Source: Paludibaculum fermentans
Lineage (GTDB): Bacteria; Acidobacteriota; Terriglobia; Bryobacterales; Bryobacteraceae
Direction of reading: 5' to 3'
NCBI RefSeq assembly: GCF_015277775.1
Contig: NZ_CP063849.1
Coordinates: forward strand, 6,649,501 to 6,713,500
Length of the DNA stretch: 64,000 nt
Shown: in pieces, positions 1-10,813 of the stretch
How the letters are laid out: the number at the start of each line of letters is the position of its first letter
How positions within the stretch are numbered: position 1 is the first letter of the stretch
Notes under the pieces: generated by a model
Told to the model about the DNA's origin: nothing
The model's database searches: none
Seen by the model: only the letters and a program-made list of their open reading frames with translations
Position numbers and translations under genes: made by a program

Positions 1-350
1 AGCTCCGCTTTCACTGCGGCAACACGCTCGCCTGCCTTGATCCGGGCGGCTTCAACCGCCTTGGCCTGCTGGTCGGCCAGACGTTTCCGTCCGGCTTCCT
101 GCTCTTTGTAGATCTCGGCACGGGCATCGGCCAGGGAGTTCTCGTAGGTGGCCAACTTCTCGTTCACCAAGGCAAGTGTGGCCTCGCTGGCTTCCACGGC
201 GCCTTCGGTCTTCTTGCGCCGTTCCTCAAGGACCTTTTCCATCGGCTGGAACAGGACTTTCTTCAGGAACCAATGAAGAAGAATGACGAGTGCGAACGTA
301 GGCAGGGCTCGGACGATGATCCCTTTAAGGGTTTCGAAAATCTGTTCCAT
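1..350 (-). CDS. atpF: ATP synthase F0 subunit b, 5' part (gene runs off the window start)
   Basis: The reverse strand from an ATG at 348-350 encodes about 116 residues with no stop before base 1. The N-terminus begins MEQIFETLKGIIVRALPTF, followed by one hydrophobic segment (about residues 10-32). A long charged helix rich in Glu, Lys, Arg and Ala follows, as expected for the b-subunit stator stalk that links the F1 head to the membrane ring. The family call rests on this architecture and the 'LFQPMEKVLEERRKK' region just after the membrane segment. Other atp genes would lie left of the window. A possible b' paralogue cannot be excluded because the C-terminal half is missing. Confidence 0.85.
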   Translation of the reverse strand, partial: MEQIFETLKGIIVRALPTFALVILLHWFLKKVLFQPMEKVLEERRKKTEGAVEASEATLALVNEKLATYENSLADARAEIYKEQEAGRKRLADQQAKAVEAARIKAGERVAAVKAE

Positions 351-431
351 GCTATCGGCGCCTTACCGGAGGATGTCTCGGTAATTCCGGGGGTGTGGAG
401 GCGGGGGAGTGACTCTTAACCCCAAGCTTGT

Positions 432-461
432 AGGCTAACACAACAATTTTAGGGGGGTCAA
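432..461 (-). promoter_or_regulatory. Possible sigma-70-like promoter for the ATP synthase b gene
   Basis: On the reverse strand TTGACC (456-461) and TAGCCT (432-437) are separated by 18 nt, about 80 nt upstream of the b-subunit ATG. The -10 match is imperfect and no other evidence supports it. The rest of 463-610 shows nothing I can name. Confidence 0.3.
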
Positions 462-610
462 ACTCGCAAGCGATTGAAATTGAACCAGTGACATGCCAAT
501 TCGTAGGATTTGCGGATACGTTCCTCTGAACTGAATCTGAATCAATATGCCATGGATGCTAAGGATATCCAAAGATAGCACTTTGAAGCAGAAAGTCCCG
601 CTGTCTGGAC

Positions 611-645
611 AAAAAAGGGCCCCACGCCGCGAACCGGCGTGGGGC
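611..645 (-). terminator. Rho-independent terminator of the first Oar-like receptor gene
   Basis: There is a perfect 11-bp GC-rich stem (619-629 with 635-645) and a 5-nt loop. Read on the reverse strand it is followed immediately by C-C-T6 (611-618). It starts 25 nt past the receptor stop codon. Confidence 0.9.
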
Positions 646-669
646 GTGAGAGTGTCGCGACGGACTGAA

Positions 670-3600
670 CTAGAAGTTCAGCCGCAGTGAGAGTTGGATC
701 TGACGGCTTGCGCCCAGGCCAACGTCCTTGGTGACGGTGGAGTTGGCGATGCCGAAGGTGCCGCCGGCCGCCGCCGCTGAGAAGGACTGGCCGGGTTGCA
801 ACTGATTCGCTCCGGTACCCAGCGCATTGTTCAGGCGCGCCGAGGGGCTGGCGAAGTTGGTTTTGTTGAAGAGGTTATACAGTTCGCCGCGGAACTCCAT
901 GTTCATCCGTTCGGTGAGCCGGAACCGCTTCTGGAGTGTCATGTCGAACTGGGTCAGGCTGGGGCCGTGCAACGCCCAGCGGCCCAGGTTGCCGAACGTG
1001 CCGGGCGTCGGGAAGGCGAAGGCGGCGGGATTCAGGAAGTAGCGGCTGTCGCTGCCGTGCAGGAAGGGATCGACGCCGGCCACGACATCCGGACGCCGGT
1101 TGTTGCGGAAGGCGCCGCCGTAGGGATTGTTGATCACCGGTGTGGTGAGTACCGTGGTCCCGGAAACGATCGGATTGGAGACAATCTGGCCCGTTGAGTT
1201 CACCTGGTAGGCGATGTCGTTGCGGGCGATGGTGAGGTCAATCGGCAGACCGGTGCGAGCGTTCAGGACGCCGCCCAGTTGCCAGCCGCCGGCCAGCAGG
1301 TTCACCAGCTTGCTGGAGTTGGCCAGATACTTCCGGCCGGTGCCGACAGGCAATTCATACAGCGCCGTGGCGTTGACGCTATGGCGGATGTCGAAGGCGT
1401 TGTTGCCGCGATCGGCATTGAAATTAAAGGGGTTCTGGGCTGTTTGGGCTTCGTTGGAGCCGCCGGTGTTGCCCAGCGAGTGGGCGTAGGTCCACTGGCC
1501 GCCGATCGTCAGGCCCTGATTGAAACGGCGCTGAACGGAAGTCTGCAGGGAGTTGTAGTTATCCGTGCCGCCGCTGGTCTTGTAATCGATCTGGCCAAAC
1601 CGGGAGCCGAACTGGAGTTGCGGATTCCCAACCCCTGTCGTCGGGTTCATGGTGAGGCCGACGATACCGTTGGTCCAGGACCGCAGGAAGAGGTTGCGCC
1701 CCTGGCTGCCCACGTAGGCGACGGTCATGACGGTGTTGCCCGGCAGTTGCTGCTGAATGGAAGCGGTGTAGCTGAGGACCTTCTCCGGCAGGGTGTAGTT
1801 CGCCGAGTAAGCGCGGGGGGTGAAGCCGGACAGATTGCTCGGGTTGGTATTGGCGATGATCTGCTGGCTGTTGACGGGGAAGGCGGAACCCGCGGGCGCA
1901 TTGACGGTAATGCGGTCGCTATCAATGGGTTGGACCTGATCTTCGGTCTGGCCCGGGCCGAAGAAGTAGCCGGCGCCGACGCGCAGAACCGTCTTGTTGT
2001 TGAAGCGGCTGGGTGACCAGCTCAGGCCCAGGCGGGGCCCCCAGTTGTTCTTCGAGCTCTTGTACCACGGCGTGCCGGCCGGGGCGATGTCCCCGCGCTC
2101 CACCTGGAACAGGGTGTAAAGGTTTTGGTCCTCATGCATGACCGAATAGTATTCGTAGCGCAACCCATAGTTAATGGTGAGGTTGGGCCGGAGGCGCCAC
2201 TCGTCCTGAGCGTAGAACACATAGTAGGCCTGCTTCAGGAAGCGGTTGGTGGCGATGCCGTTATGCAGCGGGTTGGGGGCGCTGACGTCACCCAGGATCT
2301 GGATGGTGGTTGGCTTGTTAGCCAGCAGGTCGGTCAGATTCGAAAAAGTGTAAGTGGTGCCGCCCAGGCGATCGGTGTAGAGGCGGATCGGCCGGACCTC
2401 CGCTCCAAACTTGAAGGTGTGGTTGCCTTTCAGGTAGGAGAGGTTGTCGATGAACGACATGGTGTAGTTGGTGTAGGGCTGCGCACGGCCGTTCTGCGAG
2501 CTGTTTGAGCGGATGAGTCCGCCCAGGCGGGCCGCGCCGGCCGAGGCGCCCTGGCCGCCAATGCCCGGGATGGCTACGGCGCCGGTGAAATCGATCGAGA
2601 TCGGCGAGAAATCGATGCCGTTCACGGTCGGGGCGATGCCGTTCAGGCGAGTCTTGGAGCCGTTGTAGCCGAGCTTGGTTTCATTGATCAGATTGGAGGT
2701 CAGCACCTGCTGCAGGCTGATCATGCCGTTCTGAGGCACGGCCGTAGTCCGCTGTTGGCTGCCCGTAACATCCATGGGGCTAGTGAGATAGCCTTGGTCG
2801 CGGACATAGCGCGCGGAGAGCGAATACTTTGGACTGAAGGCGTAGTCAAACCGGATGCTGCCCGAATACTCATCCAGGCTGGTGGACGCGTTCAGTTGGG
2901 CCAGGTCCAGATCCGGGTTGGCGGTAGTCTGGGTGCCGACGGGGAAAGCGTTCACGACAGGGGCGATGGTTGGGACGGCCCGCTGCCGGGCTGCGGCGCT
3001 GGGTACAGAACCCAGCAGGTTGATGCCGGCTCGCTGGCGCAGCGTCTCCATGCTGGCGAAGAAGAACGCCTTGTCCTTCTTAATAGGACCGCCCAGGGAA
3101 CCGCCGAACTGATTCAGGCGGAGCGGCGATTTGGTGGTGTCGAAGAAGTTGCGAGCGTCGAACGAGTTGTTGCGGACGTACTCGAAGAGGGAGCCGTGGA
3201 TCTGATTGGAGCCGGACTTGGTGACGACCGAGATCTGGCCGCCGGTGCCGGTTCCGAACTCAGCCGGATAGTTGCTGGACTCTACACGAAACTCCTGGAC
3301 GGTCTCCAGGCTCGCCTGCAGGCGGAAGCCGGTAGAGGACTCGCCGTTCAGGTTTCCAGGGGAGGCATCAATAATAGATGAGGCTTCGACGCCGTCAAAC
3401 CGCACTGCATTCTGCTGATTGGCGCGGCCGCTGAACCGGATGTTGTCGTAGCTGCCGCCGCCGGCGGTCTGGGCGCCGGGCACCATTAAATAAAGTTGGG
3501 AGAGCTGGCGGCCGTTCAGGGGCATGTTGGCCACTTCCCGCTCATTGATATTGGCGCCGACGCGAGCAGAGCTGGTATCGATCACCACCAAATCGCCGCT

Positions 3601-3942
3601 GGCAACTGTAACAGACTGTTGCATTTCCGCCGGCGCGAGGATGATGGCGAGGGTACGCTCCTGGCCAGCGGTGAGGGTGACTTGGCGATACTGAGCGGAC
3701 GCCATGCCATTCGCCGAGGCATCGATGGTGTAGACGGAGGGAGTGAGATTCGAGGCGACAAATGAGCCGTTGTCGGCCACGGTGACTTCACGGACTGCTG
3801 CCGTTTTCTCGTTTTTAATCTTGATGATAGCGCCAGGAATGACAGCGCCGGACGCGTCGGTCACCGTACCGGTGATGCGAGCTGCGTCGCCTTGAGCGAA
3901 CAACATACTGGCAGACAGTGCCAGAGTGAAAAGAAACCTCAT
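670..3942 (-). CDS. Oar-like TonB-dependent outer-membrane receptor with carboxypeptidase-regulatory domain
   Basis: This 1090-residue protein opens with a signal peptide (MRFLFTLALSASMLFAQ). A CarboxypepD_reg-like beta-sandwich follows (about 20-105, 'ITGTVTDASGAVIPGA'). Next is a plug region with a 'MPLNGRQLSQL' motif (about 130-250), then a long Tyr/Asn-rich beta-barrel ending in a terminal Phe (LRLNF), the usual outer-membrane assembly signal. Acidobacteria carry many such proteins. They are thought to take up large substrates with energy from TonB-ExbBD, but the ligand cannot be read from sequence. The gene stands alone, divergent from the ribosomal cluster, with its own terminator. A small hairpin (3948-3964) lies close to the start codon. 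Confidence 0.9.
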   Translation of the reverse strand: MRFLFTLALSASMLFAQGDAARITGTVTDASGAVIPGAIIKIKNEKTAAVREVTVADNGSFVASNLTPSVYTIDASANGMASAQYRQVTLTAGQERTLAIILAPAEMQQSVTVASGDLVVIDTSSARVGANINEREVANMPLNGRQLSQLYLMVPGAQTAGGGSYDNIRFSGRANQQNAVRFDGVEASSIIDASPGNLNGESSTGFRLQASLETVQEFRVESSNYPAEFGTGTGGQISVVTKSGSNQIHGSLFEYVRNNSFDARNFFDTTKSPLRLNQFGGSLGGPIKKDKAFFFASMETLRQRAGINLLGSVPSAAARQRAVPTIAPVVNAFPVGTQTTANPDLDLAQLNASTSLDEYSGSIRFDYAFSPKYSLSARYVRDQGYLTSPMDVTGSQQRTTAVPQNGMISLQQVLTSNLINETKLGYNGSKTRLNGIAPTVNGIDFSPISIDFTGAVAIPGIGGQGASAGAARLGGLIRSNSSQNGRAQPYTNYTMSFIDNLSYLKGNHTFKFGAEVRPIRLYTDRLGGTTYTFSNLTDLLANKPTTIQILGDVSAPNPLHNGIATNRFLKQAYYVFYAQDEWRLRPNLTINYGLRYEYYSVMHEDQNLYTLFQVERGDIAPAGTPWYKSSKNNWGPRLGLSWSPSRFNNKTVLRVGAGYFFGPGQTEDQVQPIDSDRITVNAPAGSAFPVNSQQIIANTNPSNLSGFTPRAYSANYTLPEKVLSYTASIQQQLPGNTVMTVAYVGSQGRNLFLRSWTNGIVGLTMNPTTGVGNPQLQFGSRFGQIDYKTSGGTDNYNSLQTSVQRRFNQGLTIGGQWTYAHSLGNTGGSNEAQTAQNPFNFNADRGNNAFDIRHSVNATALYELPVGTGRKYLANSSKLVNLLAGGWQLGGVLNARTGLPIDLTIARNDIAYQVNSTGQIVSNPIVSGTTVLTTPVINNPYGGAFRNNRRPDVVAGVDPFLHGSDSRYFLNPAAFAFPTPGTFGNLGRWALHGPSLTQFDMTLQKRFRLTERMNMEFRGELYNLFNKTNFASPSARLNNALGTGANQLQPGQSFSAAAAGGTFGIANSTVTKDVGLGASRQIQLSLRLNF

Positions 3943-4166
3943 GCTGACAAGCCTTACAGGCTTGCGTTACGATTCCATAAATCTTGAGTGAACGTTGTGC
4001 AACCCGGGCAAGAATAATTCGATAGCTTTACAATTCGAAGAATAGCCCTCGCAACCACGTGTAGGTGGGGGCGGAAGGGCAAGCACCAGCCATCTGGGAA
4101 GATTCAACAGAATCTAGGGGTTGGCTGCAGCCCAAGGTGCATGTTTTGAAGATTTTGTGCTTCCAG
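3943..4166. other. Spacer between the receptor gene and the str promoter
   Basis: This non-coding divergent spacer must carry the receptor promoter. I cannot place it with confidence. The only structures I see are the 6-bp hairpin CAAGCC-TTACA-GGCTTG at 3948-3964 in the receptor 5' region and an AT-richer stretch at 4010-4045. Confidence 0.4.
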
Positions 4167-4196
4167 TTGACAGCAATTCATTAGGGTGTGTATCCT
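4167..4196 (+). promoter_or_regulatory. Sigma-70-like promoter of the str-S10-spc-alpha cluster
   Basis: A perfect TTGACA (4167-4172) is followed after 18 nt by TATCCT (4191-4196). This is the only good match in the spacer before rpsL. It predicts a start near 4203 and an untranslated leader of about 300 nt. Confidence 0.65.
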
Positions 4197-4202
4197 GGGA
4201 AG

Positions 4203-4500
4203 GTTTGAGGAGTTAGCTCTTCCTCTCTCAGCTACCCTTCCTGTGCCTGGCTAGTCCGGGCGAAACGGCGGGAAGCCGGCTGAGAGGCCGCCCCGAGGTT
4301 CCTTCAGACATAGCGCTGAACGGAGCATGGGCGTGTCCGAAGTGACCCTCTTGATTGGCGGGCACAGTGCCCGCTGCAACGGTTGATTTTTCGAGGTTTT
4401 CGCCGGTTGACCTCTTCCGCGAGCAGGATCTGCGCGCGGATATTTGTTGTGTTCGCCGGTTGAGACTACGCTTCACATAGCTGCCCAAAGAGGATAGTTC
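4203..4500 (+). promoter_or_regulatory. Long structured leader of rpsL
   Basis: About 300 nt lie between the predicted transcription start and the rpsL GTG. They hold a GC hairpin (4358-4363 with 4369-4374) followed 12 nt later by T5. A 12-bp direct repeat TTCGCCGGTTGA occurs at 4399-4410 and 4452-4463, with a third CGGTTGA core at 4380-4386. Ribosomal leaders are often autoregulatory. Whether this one binds S7, S12 or anything else is inference. Confidence 0.45.
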
Positions 4501-4905
4501 GTGCCCACTTTCAATCAGCTTGTCCGTAAGGGACGCAGGCCCACCCGATATAAGACTGCCAGCCCCGCGCTGCAATCTTGCCCGCAGCGCCGCGGCGTTT
4601 GCACCCGTGTTTACACCACCACCCCTAAGAAGCCGAACTCGGCTCTCCGCAAAGTGGCCCGTGTGCGCCTGACCAATGGAATTGAAGTTACGACCTATAT
4701 TCCCGGTGTCGGCCACAACTTGCAGGAGCACTCGATCGTGCTGATTCGCGGCGGCCGCGTGAAGGATCTGCCCGGTGTGCGTTATCACGTAGTTCGCGGA
4801 ACGCTGGACACGGCTGGTGTGACCGGCCGTATGCAGAGCCGCTCGAAGTACGGTGCCAAGCGCCCCAAGGCGGGTGCCGCCAAAACCGCACCTAAGAAGA
4901 AGTAG
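4501..4905 (+). CDS. rpsL: 30S ribosomal protein S12 (uS12)
   Basis: The 134-residue protein of the decoding centre starts at GTG, with AGAGGA at 4489-4494 as ribosome binding site. The diagnostic stretch [12 protein letters not shown] (41-52) contains Lys43 and Lys44, the lysine pair whose substitution gives streptomycin resistance in other bacteria. [10 protein letters not shown] (about 87-96) is the second decoding-site loop and includes the Asp that is often methylthiolated. The tail is about ten residues longer than in E. coli and rich in Lys and Ala. It is first in the str operon, but rpoB and rpoC are not upstream as in many bacteria. Confidence 0.98.
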   Translation: MPTFNQLVRKGRRPTRYKTASPALQSCPQRRGVCTRVYTTTPKKPNSALRKVARVRLTNGIEVTTYIPGVGHNLQEHSIVLIRGGRVKDLPGVRYHVVRGTLDTAGVTGRMQSRSKYGAKRPKAGAAKTAPKKK

Positions 4906-4929
4906 TAGTAAGGATCTGAAGAGGAACGT

Positions 4930-5400
4930 ATGCCCCGCAGAAGACGCGCTGAGATCCGCGAAATTCAGCCCGACGGCGTTTACAACTCGACGCTGGCCGA
5001 GAAGTTCATCAACTCGATGATGTGGGAAGGCAAGAAGACCACGTCCCAACGGATCTTCTATACCGCCATGGAAACGATCAAGGACCGGTCGAATGACGAT
5101 CCCTTGAAGCTGTTCAAGAAGGCGGTAGAGAACTGCAAGCCTTTGCTGGAAGTTAAGACCCGCCGCGTCGGTGGTGCCAACTACCAGGTCCCGATCGAGG
5201 TTCCGAACAATCGCCGCACTTCGCTGGCGATCCGCTGGATCCTCACCGGAGCCCGCGCGCGGACTGACAAGAGCATGGCCGAGAAGTTGGCCAATGAACT
5301 GATGGATGCCGCCAGCCTTCGCGGCGCCGCGATCAAGAAGAAGGACGACGTTCACCGCATGGCGGAAGCCAACAAGGCCTTCGCTCACTACCGCTGGTAA
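4930..5400 (+). CDS. rpsG: 30S ribosomal protein S7 (uS7)
   Basis: The 156-residue S7 is the primary binder of the 3' major domain of 16S rRNA and nucleates assembly of the small-subunit head. The start is [19 protein letters not shown]. The conserved segments [11 protein letters not shown] and '[10 protein letters not shown]' are present, and the protein ends at HYRW without the longer tail seen in some enterobacteria. It follows rpsL by 24 nt with GAGGA before the ATG. In E. coli S7 represses the str operon, which makes it a candidate regulator of the long leader here. Confidence 0.98.
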   Translation: MPRRRRAEIREIQPDGVYNSTLAEKFINSMMWEGKKTTSQRIFYTAMETIKDRSNDDPLKLFKKAVENCKPLLEVKTRRVGGANYQVPIEVPNNRRTSLAIRWILTGARARTDKSMAEKLANELMDAASLRGAAIKKKDDVHRMAEANKAFAHYRW

Positions 5401-5448
5401 CTAAAAGGAGAATCGTAAGCTCAGCCGCCGCCGGAGCGACGACTAAAT

Positions 5449-7539
5449 ATGCCTCGCACCATCGCACTCGAGAAGATGAGAAATATCGGCATCATGGCCC
5501 ACATTGATGCCGGTAAGACCACCACGACCGAGCGCATCCTCTATTACACCGGCCGCACCTATAAGATCGGTGAAGTTCATGAAGGCACCGCCACCATGGA
5601 CTGGATGGTGCAAGAGCAGGAGCGTGGTATCACCATCACCTCCGCCGCGACGACCTGCTCCTGGAACGATTACCAGATCAACATCATCGATACACCCGGC
5701 CACGTGGATTTCACGGCTGAAGTGGAGCGTTCGCTCCGTGTGCTCGATGGCGCCGTGGCGGTATTCGACGCCGTGGCTGGTGTGCAGCCGCAGTCGGAAA
5801 CGGTTTGGCGGCAGGCGGACAAGTACGCCGTTCCGCGCGTGTGCTTCATCAATAAGATGGACCGCGTGGGCGCTGACTTCTTCCACGCCGTCGCCACGAT
5901 TGAAGATCGCCTCCATGCTCGTGCGGTGCCGATCCAATTGCCGGTCGGTGCTGAGGACCAGTTCAAAGGCATCATCGACCTGGTCACGATGAAAGCGCGC
6001 ATCTGGCGGGATGAAACCCTCGGGGCCGCATTCGACGACGTCGACATTCCTGCCGACCTGCTGGATCAGGCCAAGGAATACCGCGAAAAGATGGTGGAAG
6101 CGGCTGCTGAAGCCGACGACATCCTCATGGAGAAGTACCTGAACGGTGAGACGCTTACGACCACGGAGATCATCTCCGGGTTGCGCAAGGCGACCATCGC
6201 GCAGACGATCTTCCCTGTGATCTGCGGCACGGCTTTCAAGAACAAAGGCGTCCAGAATATGCTGGACTCCGTGGTGGACCTCCTGCCCTCGCCGCTCGAC
6301 ATCCCGCCCATCAAGGGTTACGACGTCGACGACCGGAGCATTGAGCTGGTCCGTCATGCGGATGACAGCGAACCATTCTCGGCGTTGATCTTCAAGATCA
6401 TGACCGATTCGTTCGTCGGGCAGTTGGCCTTTATCCGGGTTTACTCGGGCAAGCTCAACACGGGCGACACGATTCTCAACGTCAGCAAGGGTCGGCGTGA
6501 ACGCATTGGCCGCCTGGTGAAAATGCACGCCAACAAGCGTGAAGAGATCACCGAGATCTACGCCGGCGACATTGCTGCCTGCGTGGGCCTCAAATCGGTG
6601 ATCACGAGCGATACGATTTGCAGTGAAGAGCATCCGATCTCACTGGAAGCAATTGAGTTTGCCGCCCCGGTGATCCAGTTGGCCATCGAACCCAAAACGA
6701 AGGCCGATCAGGAAAAGCTCGGTATGGCGATTGCGAAGCTGGTGCAGGAAGATCCGACGCTGAAGGTGAACACTGACCCCGAGACGGGACAGACGATTCT
6801 GTCCGGTATGGGTGAGTTGCACCTGGAAATCATTGTCGACCGCCTTCAGCGCGAATTCAACGTGGGCGCCAATGTCGGCAAGCCGCAGGTTGCTTACCGC
6901 GAAACGATTCGCAAGAAGAGTGATGGCGAAGGCCGGTTCGTGCGCCAGACAGGTGGGCGTGGCCAGTACGGTCACATCAAGCTGCACCTCGAGCCGAATC
7001 CGGAAAAAGAGTACGAGTTTGTCAACGGAATCGTTGGCGGCACGGTTCCGAAGGAATATATCGGACCGGCTGAAAAGGGTATTGTCGAGGCCCTCGAGGG
7101 CGGCATTCTGGCGGGCTTCCCGATGGCCAATGTCAAAGTGACGATCTACGACGGTAGCTACCACGACGTCGACTCCTCGGAAATGGCTTTCAAGATCGCC
7201 GGATCGATGGCATTAAAAGATGCCGCTCACAAGGCGAAGCCGGTTCTTCTGGAGCCGGTCATGAGCGTGGAAGTGGTCGTTCCGGACGAGTACATGGGTT
7301 CGGTGAATGGTGACCTGATCAGCCGCCGCGGGCGTCTGGAAGGCATGGAGCTGAAGGGCAACACGCAGATCATCAAGGCGATGGTGCCGCTGTCTGAAAT
7401 GTTCGGCTACGCGACGGAAATCCGTTCGCGGACGCAGGGCAGGGGTAGCTTCACGATGCACTTCGGTCGCTATGAAGAGGCTCCTCAGTCAGTTACCGAG
7501 GAAGTAATCAACAAGATGAAGGGGCAGAGCCCCAGCTAG
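5449..7539 (+). CDS. fusA: Elongation factor G
   Basis: The 696-residue translocase uses GTP hydrolysis to move tRNAs and mRNA after peptide transfer and also helps recycle ribosomes. G1 is [16 protein letters not shown]2 lies in [14 protein letters not shown]3 is DTPGHVDFT and G4 is NKMDRVGAD. They are followed by the domain II barrel, domains III and V, and domain IV with [15 protein letters not shown]. Length and motif order match canonical bacterial EF-G. The 48-nt gap after rpsG contains an extra AAGGAG with no start codon near it. The ATG at 5449 has GGAG about 12 nt upstream. Confidence 0.98.
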   Translation: MPRTIALEKMRNIGIMAHIDAGKTTTTERILYYTGRTYKIGEVHEGTATMDWMVQEQERGITITSAATTCSWNDYQINIIDTPGHVDFTAEVERSLRVLDGAVAVFDAVAGVQPQSETVWRQADKYAVPRVCFINKMDRVGADFFHAVATIEDRLHARAVPIQLPVGAEDQFKGIIDLVTMKARIWRDETLGAAFDDVDIPADLLDQAKEYREKMVEAAAEADDILMEKYLNGETLTTTEIISGLRKATIAQTIFPVICGTAFKNKGVQNMLDSVVDLLPSPLDIPPIKGYDVDDRSIELVRHADDSEPFSALIFKIMTDSFVGQLAFIRVYSGKLNTGDTILNVSKGRRERIGRLVKMHANKREEITEIYAGDIAACVGLKSVITSDTICSEEHPISLEAIEFAAPVIQLAIEPKTKADQEKLGMAIAKLVQEDPTLKVNTDPETGQTILSGMGELHLEIIVDRLQREFNVGANVGKPQVAYRETIRKKSDGEGRFVRQTGGRGQYGHIKLHLEPNPEKEYEFVNGIVGGTVPKEYIGPAEKGIVEALEGGILAGFPMANVKVTIYDGSYHDVDSSEMAFKIAGSMALKDAAHKAKPVLLEPVMSVEVVVPDEYMGSVNGDLISRRGRLEGMELKGNTQIIKAMVPLSEMFGYATEIRSRTQGRGSFTMHFGRYEEAPQSVTEEVINKMKGQSPS

Positions 7540-7566
7540 TTTTGAGCGCGCAGGAGACAGAAGGTC

Positions 7567-8757
<1,191 letters not shown>

Positions 8758-8813
8758 TTAGCCCGATAGGCGGCGGGCCGGCAAACGCGCCCGCCGCCAG
8801 GGAAATAAAGAAG

Positions 8814-9140
8814 ATGCTCACGAAACGTATTCGAATTCGGTTGAAGGCCTACGATCACCGCTTGCTCGATCAGAGCACGACCGAGATCGTGGAAACGGCC
8901 AAGCGGGCTGGTGCCCGCGTGGCGGGGCCCATTCCACTGCCCACAGTGCGGAACAGTTACACCGTGAACCGTTCGCCGCACGTGGATAAAAAGTCCCGCG
9001 AACAGTTTGAGATCCGGACGCATAAGCGTCTGCTGGACATTCTCGAGCCGACGCAGGACACCGTGGACGCGCTGAGCAAGCTGGATCTGCCGGCGGGCGT
9101 GGACGTGGAAATCAAGGCCTACCACAAAGGGGCGAAGTAA
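8814..9140 (+). CDS. rpsJ: 30S ribosomal protein S10 (uS10)
   Basis: The 108-residue S10 sits in the small-subunit head and elsewhere doubles as the NusE antitermination factor. Conserved segments are [14 protein letters not shown] near the start, GPIPLPT in the middle and '[17 protein letters not shown]'. It follows tuf by 56 nt with no terminator, so the str and S10 operons appear fused. The 108-nt spacer after it, up to rplC, holds only short GC-rich self-complementary stretches and no start codon of a credible gene. Confidence 0.98.
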   Translation: MLTKRIRIRLKAYDHRLLDQSTTEIVETAKRAGARVAGPIPLPTVRNSYTVNRSPHVDKKSREQFEIRTHKRLLDILEPTQDTVDALSKLDLPAGVDVEIKAYHKGAK

Positions 9141-9248
9141 GCGATCGTCGCTTACCCAGCCTGAGTGAGGACGCGAGATTAGACCGCTGGACCGGGCCGA
9201 AGCTGCAAGCAGCGGCCGCTGGAGGCGGGTGCAGGGAACTGAGGGAAT

Positions 9249-9875
9249 ATGAGCCCAGGAATTATCGGCAAAAAGATTGGGATGACACAGGTCTTCCGGC
9301 CCGACGGGCAGGTGGTGCCCGTGACTTTGCTCAAAGCGGGACCCTGTGTGGTGGTTCAGCGCAAGACGCCGGCCACCGACGGTTATGACGCCGTTCAATT
9401 GGGTCTGGTCGAATTCGCGAAGAAGCCGAACAAGCCGACGGCCGGCCACCTGAAGAAGGCCAATGCCGAAGGCGTGAAGTACACTCGCGAATTCAAGCTC
9501 CGGCCTGGTTCGGGCGACCCGAAGCTGGGCGACCGCGTCCTGGTGGATCAGTTTAAACCCACGGACAAAGTGGACGTGACCGGCGTAAGCAAGGGCCGTG
9601 GATTCGCCGGCGTCATGAAGCGCCACGGATTCGGCGGCGGCGACAACACGCACGGTTCGATGTTTCACCGCGCACCGGGTTCAATCGGCGCGTCGAGCTT
9701 CCCGTCCCGCGTTTTCCCCGGCACCCGGATGGGCGGCCAGATGGGCGACGTGAACGTGACGGTGCGGAATCTCGAAGTGATCGATGTCGACACCGAGGAC
9801 AACGTACTGATGGTCAAGGGGGCGGTGCCCGGACCGAATGGCGCTTACGTCATTGTGCGCCGCGCGAAGAGGTAA
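9249..9875 (+). CDS. rplC: 50S ribosomal protein L3 (uL3)
   Basis: The 208-residue L3 is an early 23S rRNA binder whose long loop reaches the peptidyl-transferase centre. The start is [16 protein letters not shown]. The central loop has the [16 protein letters not shown] and [18 protein letters not shown] segments, where the Gln methylated in other bacteria lies. It ends with RRAKR. Six bases separate its stop from rplD. Length and motifs are canonical. Confidence 0.98.
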   Translation: MSPGIIGKKIGMTQVFRPDGQVVPVTLLKAGPCVVVQRKTPATDGYDAVQLGLVEFAKKPNKPTAGHLKKANAEGVKYTREFKLRPGSGDPKLGDRVLVDQFKPTDKVDVTGVSKGRGFAGVMKRHGFGGGDNTHGSMFHRAPGSIGASSFPSRVFPGTRMGGQMGDVNVTVRNLEVIDVDTEDNVLMVKGAVPGPNGAYVIVRRAKR

Positions 9876-9881
9876 CGAGCC

Positions 9882-10508
9882 ATGCCAAAAGTTGACGTTG
9901 TTGATCTGAAAAATACGAAGGTGGGCGAGCTCGAACTGGCTGATGCTGTGTTCGGCGCCCCCGTCAACGAGAATCTTATTTACGAGAGCGTGCGCCATCA
10001 TCTGGCGGGCGTCCGCAGCGGCACGGCCAAGACGAAGGTTCGTCGTGAAGTGGCAGGCTCCGGTAAGAAGCTGTGGCGGCAGAAGGGTACCGGTCGCGCT
10101 CGCGTCGGTTCCGTCCGTTCTCCGCTGTGGCGCCATGGTGGTACGACGCACGGCCCGGTGCCGCGCGACTACTCCTACCGGCTGAACAAGAAGATGGTGC
10201 AGGGCGCGCTGCGCTCGGCCCTGACGGCCAAGCTGCGCGACGGCGAATTGAAGGTTGTGTCCGAGTGGAATCTTGCCGACGCCAAGACGAAGGTCATGGC
10301 GGAAGCGCTGAAGAATCTGCAGGCCGACCGCAAGGTTCTGCTGGTGAGCACGAACGACGCGAACCGCAACCTGGAGCTCGGCAGCCGCAATCTGCCCGGG
10401 GTCAAACTGGTGGCGACGCAGGACGTGACCACTTACGACCTGCTGGCGCATAAACACGTTGTTTTAAGCGAGGCAGCCGCGAAAAAGCTGTCGGAGGCGT
10501 TGGCCTAA
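9882..10508 (+). CDS. rplD: 50S ribosomal protein L4 (uL4)
   Basis: The 208-residue L4 lines the polypeptide exit tunnel. In E. coli it also represses its own operon. The tunnel-loop region is visible at about residues 48-82 (LWRQKGTGRARVGSVRSP), including the basic tip where macrolide-resistance changes occur in other species. The C-terminus ends KKLSEALA. Its TAA overlaps the rplW ATG by one base (TAATG), a sign of coupled translation. Confidence 0.98.
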   Translation: MPKVDVVDLKNTKVGELELADAVFGAPVNENLIYESVRHHLAGVRSGTAKTKVRREVAGSGKKLWRQKGTGRARVGSVRSPLWRHGGTTHGPVPRDYSYRLNKKMVQGALRSALTAKLRDGELKVVSEWNLADAKTKVMAEALKNLQADRKVLLVSTNDANRNLELGSRNLPGVKLVATQDVTTYDLLAHKHVVLSEAAAKKLSEALA

Positions 10509-10795
10509 TGAACCGCTACGAAGTCATTGTGCGCCCCATTGTTACGGAAAAGGGCGTCGGGAAGAAGGACACGGAGAGCACTCTGTGTTTCCAGGTTCAT
10601 CCCGAAGCGACCAAGACAGACATCAAGGGTGCGGTGGAATCCCTCTTCAAAGTGAAGGTGGAAGACGTCCGGACCGCAACGTTTGAAGGCAAACTGCGCC
10701 GCCGGGGCCGTTACGCCGGCTACCGCGGCGATTGGAAGAAGGCCTATATCCGCCTGAAGCCGGGCCAGAAGATGCCGGAGTACGCGGAGCTCTAA
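10508..10795 (+). CDS. rplW: 50S ribosomal protein L23 (uL23)
   Basis: The 95-residue L23 lies at the tunnel exit and forms the main docking site for trigger factor and SRP. The tig gene is also in this window (28140). The start MNRYEVIVRPIVTEK is typical of the family. The basic loop GKLRRRGRYAGYRGDWKKA is present. The start codon shares a base with the rplD stop. Confidence 0.98.
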   Translation: MNRYEVIVRPIVTEKGVGKKDTESTLCFQVHPEATKTDIKGAVESLFKVKVEDVRTATFEGKLRRRGRYAGYRGDWKKAYIRLKPGQKMPEYAEL

Positions 10796-10813
10796 AGGGA
10801 GGCCGAATCAACC

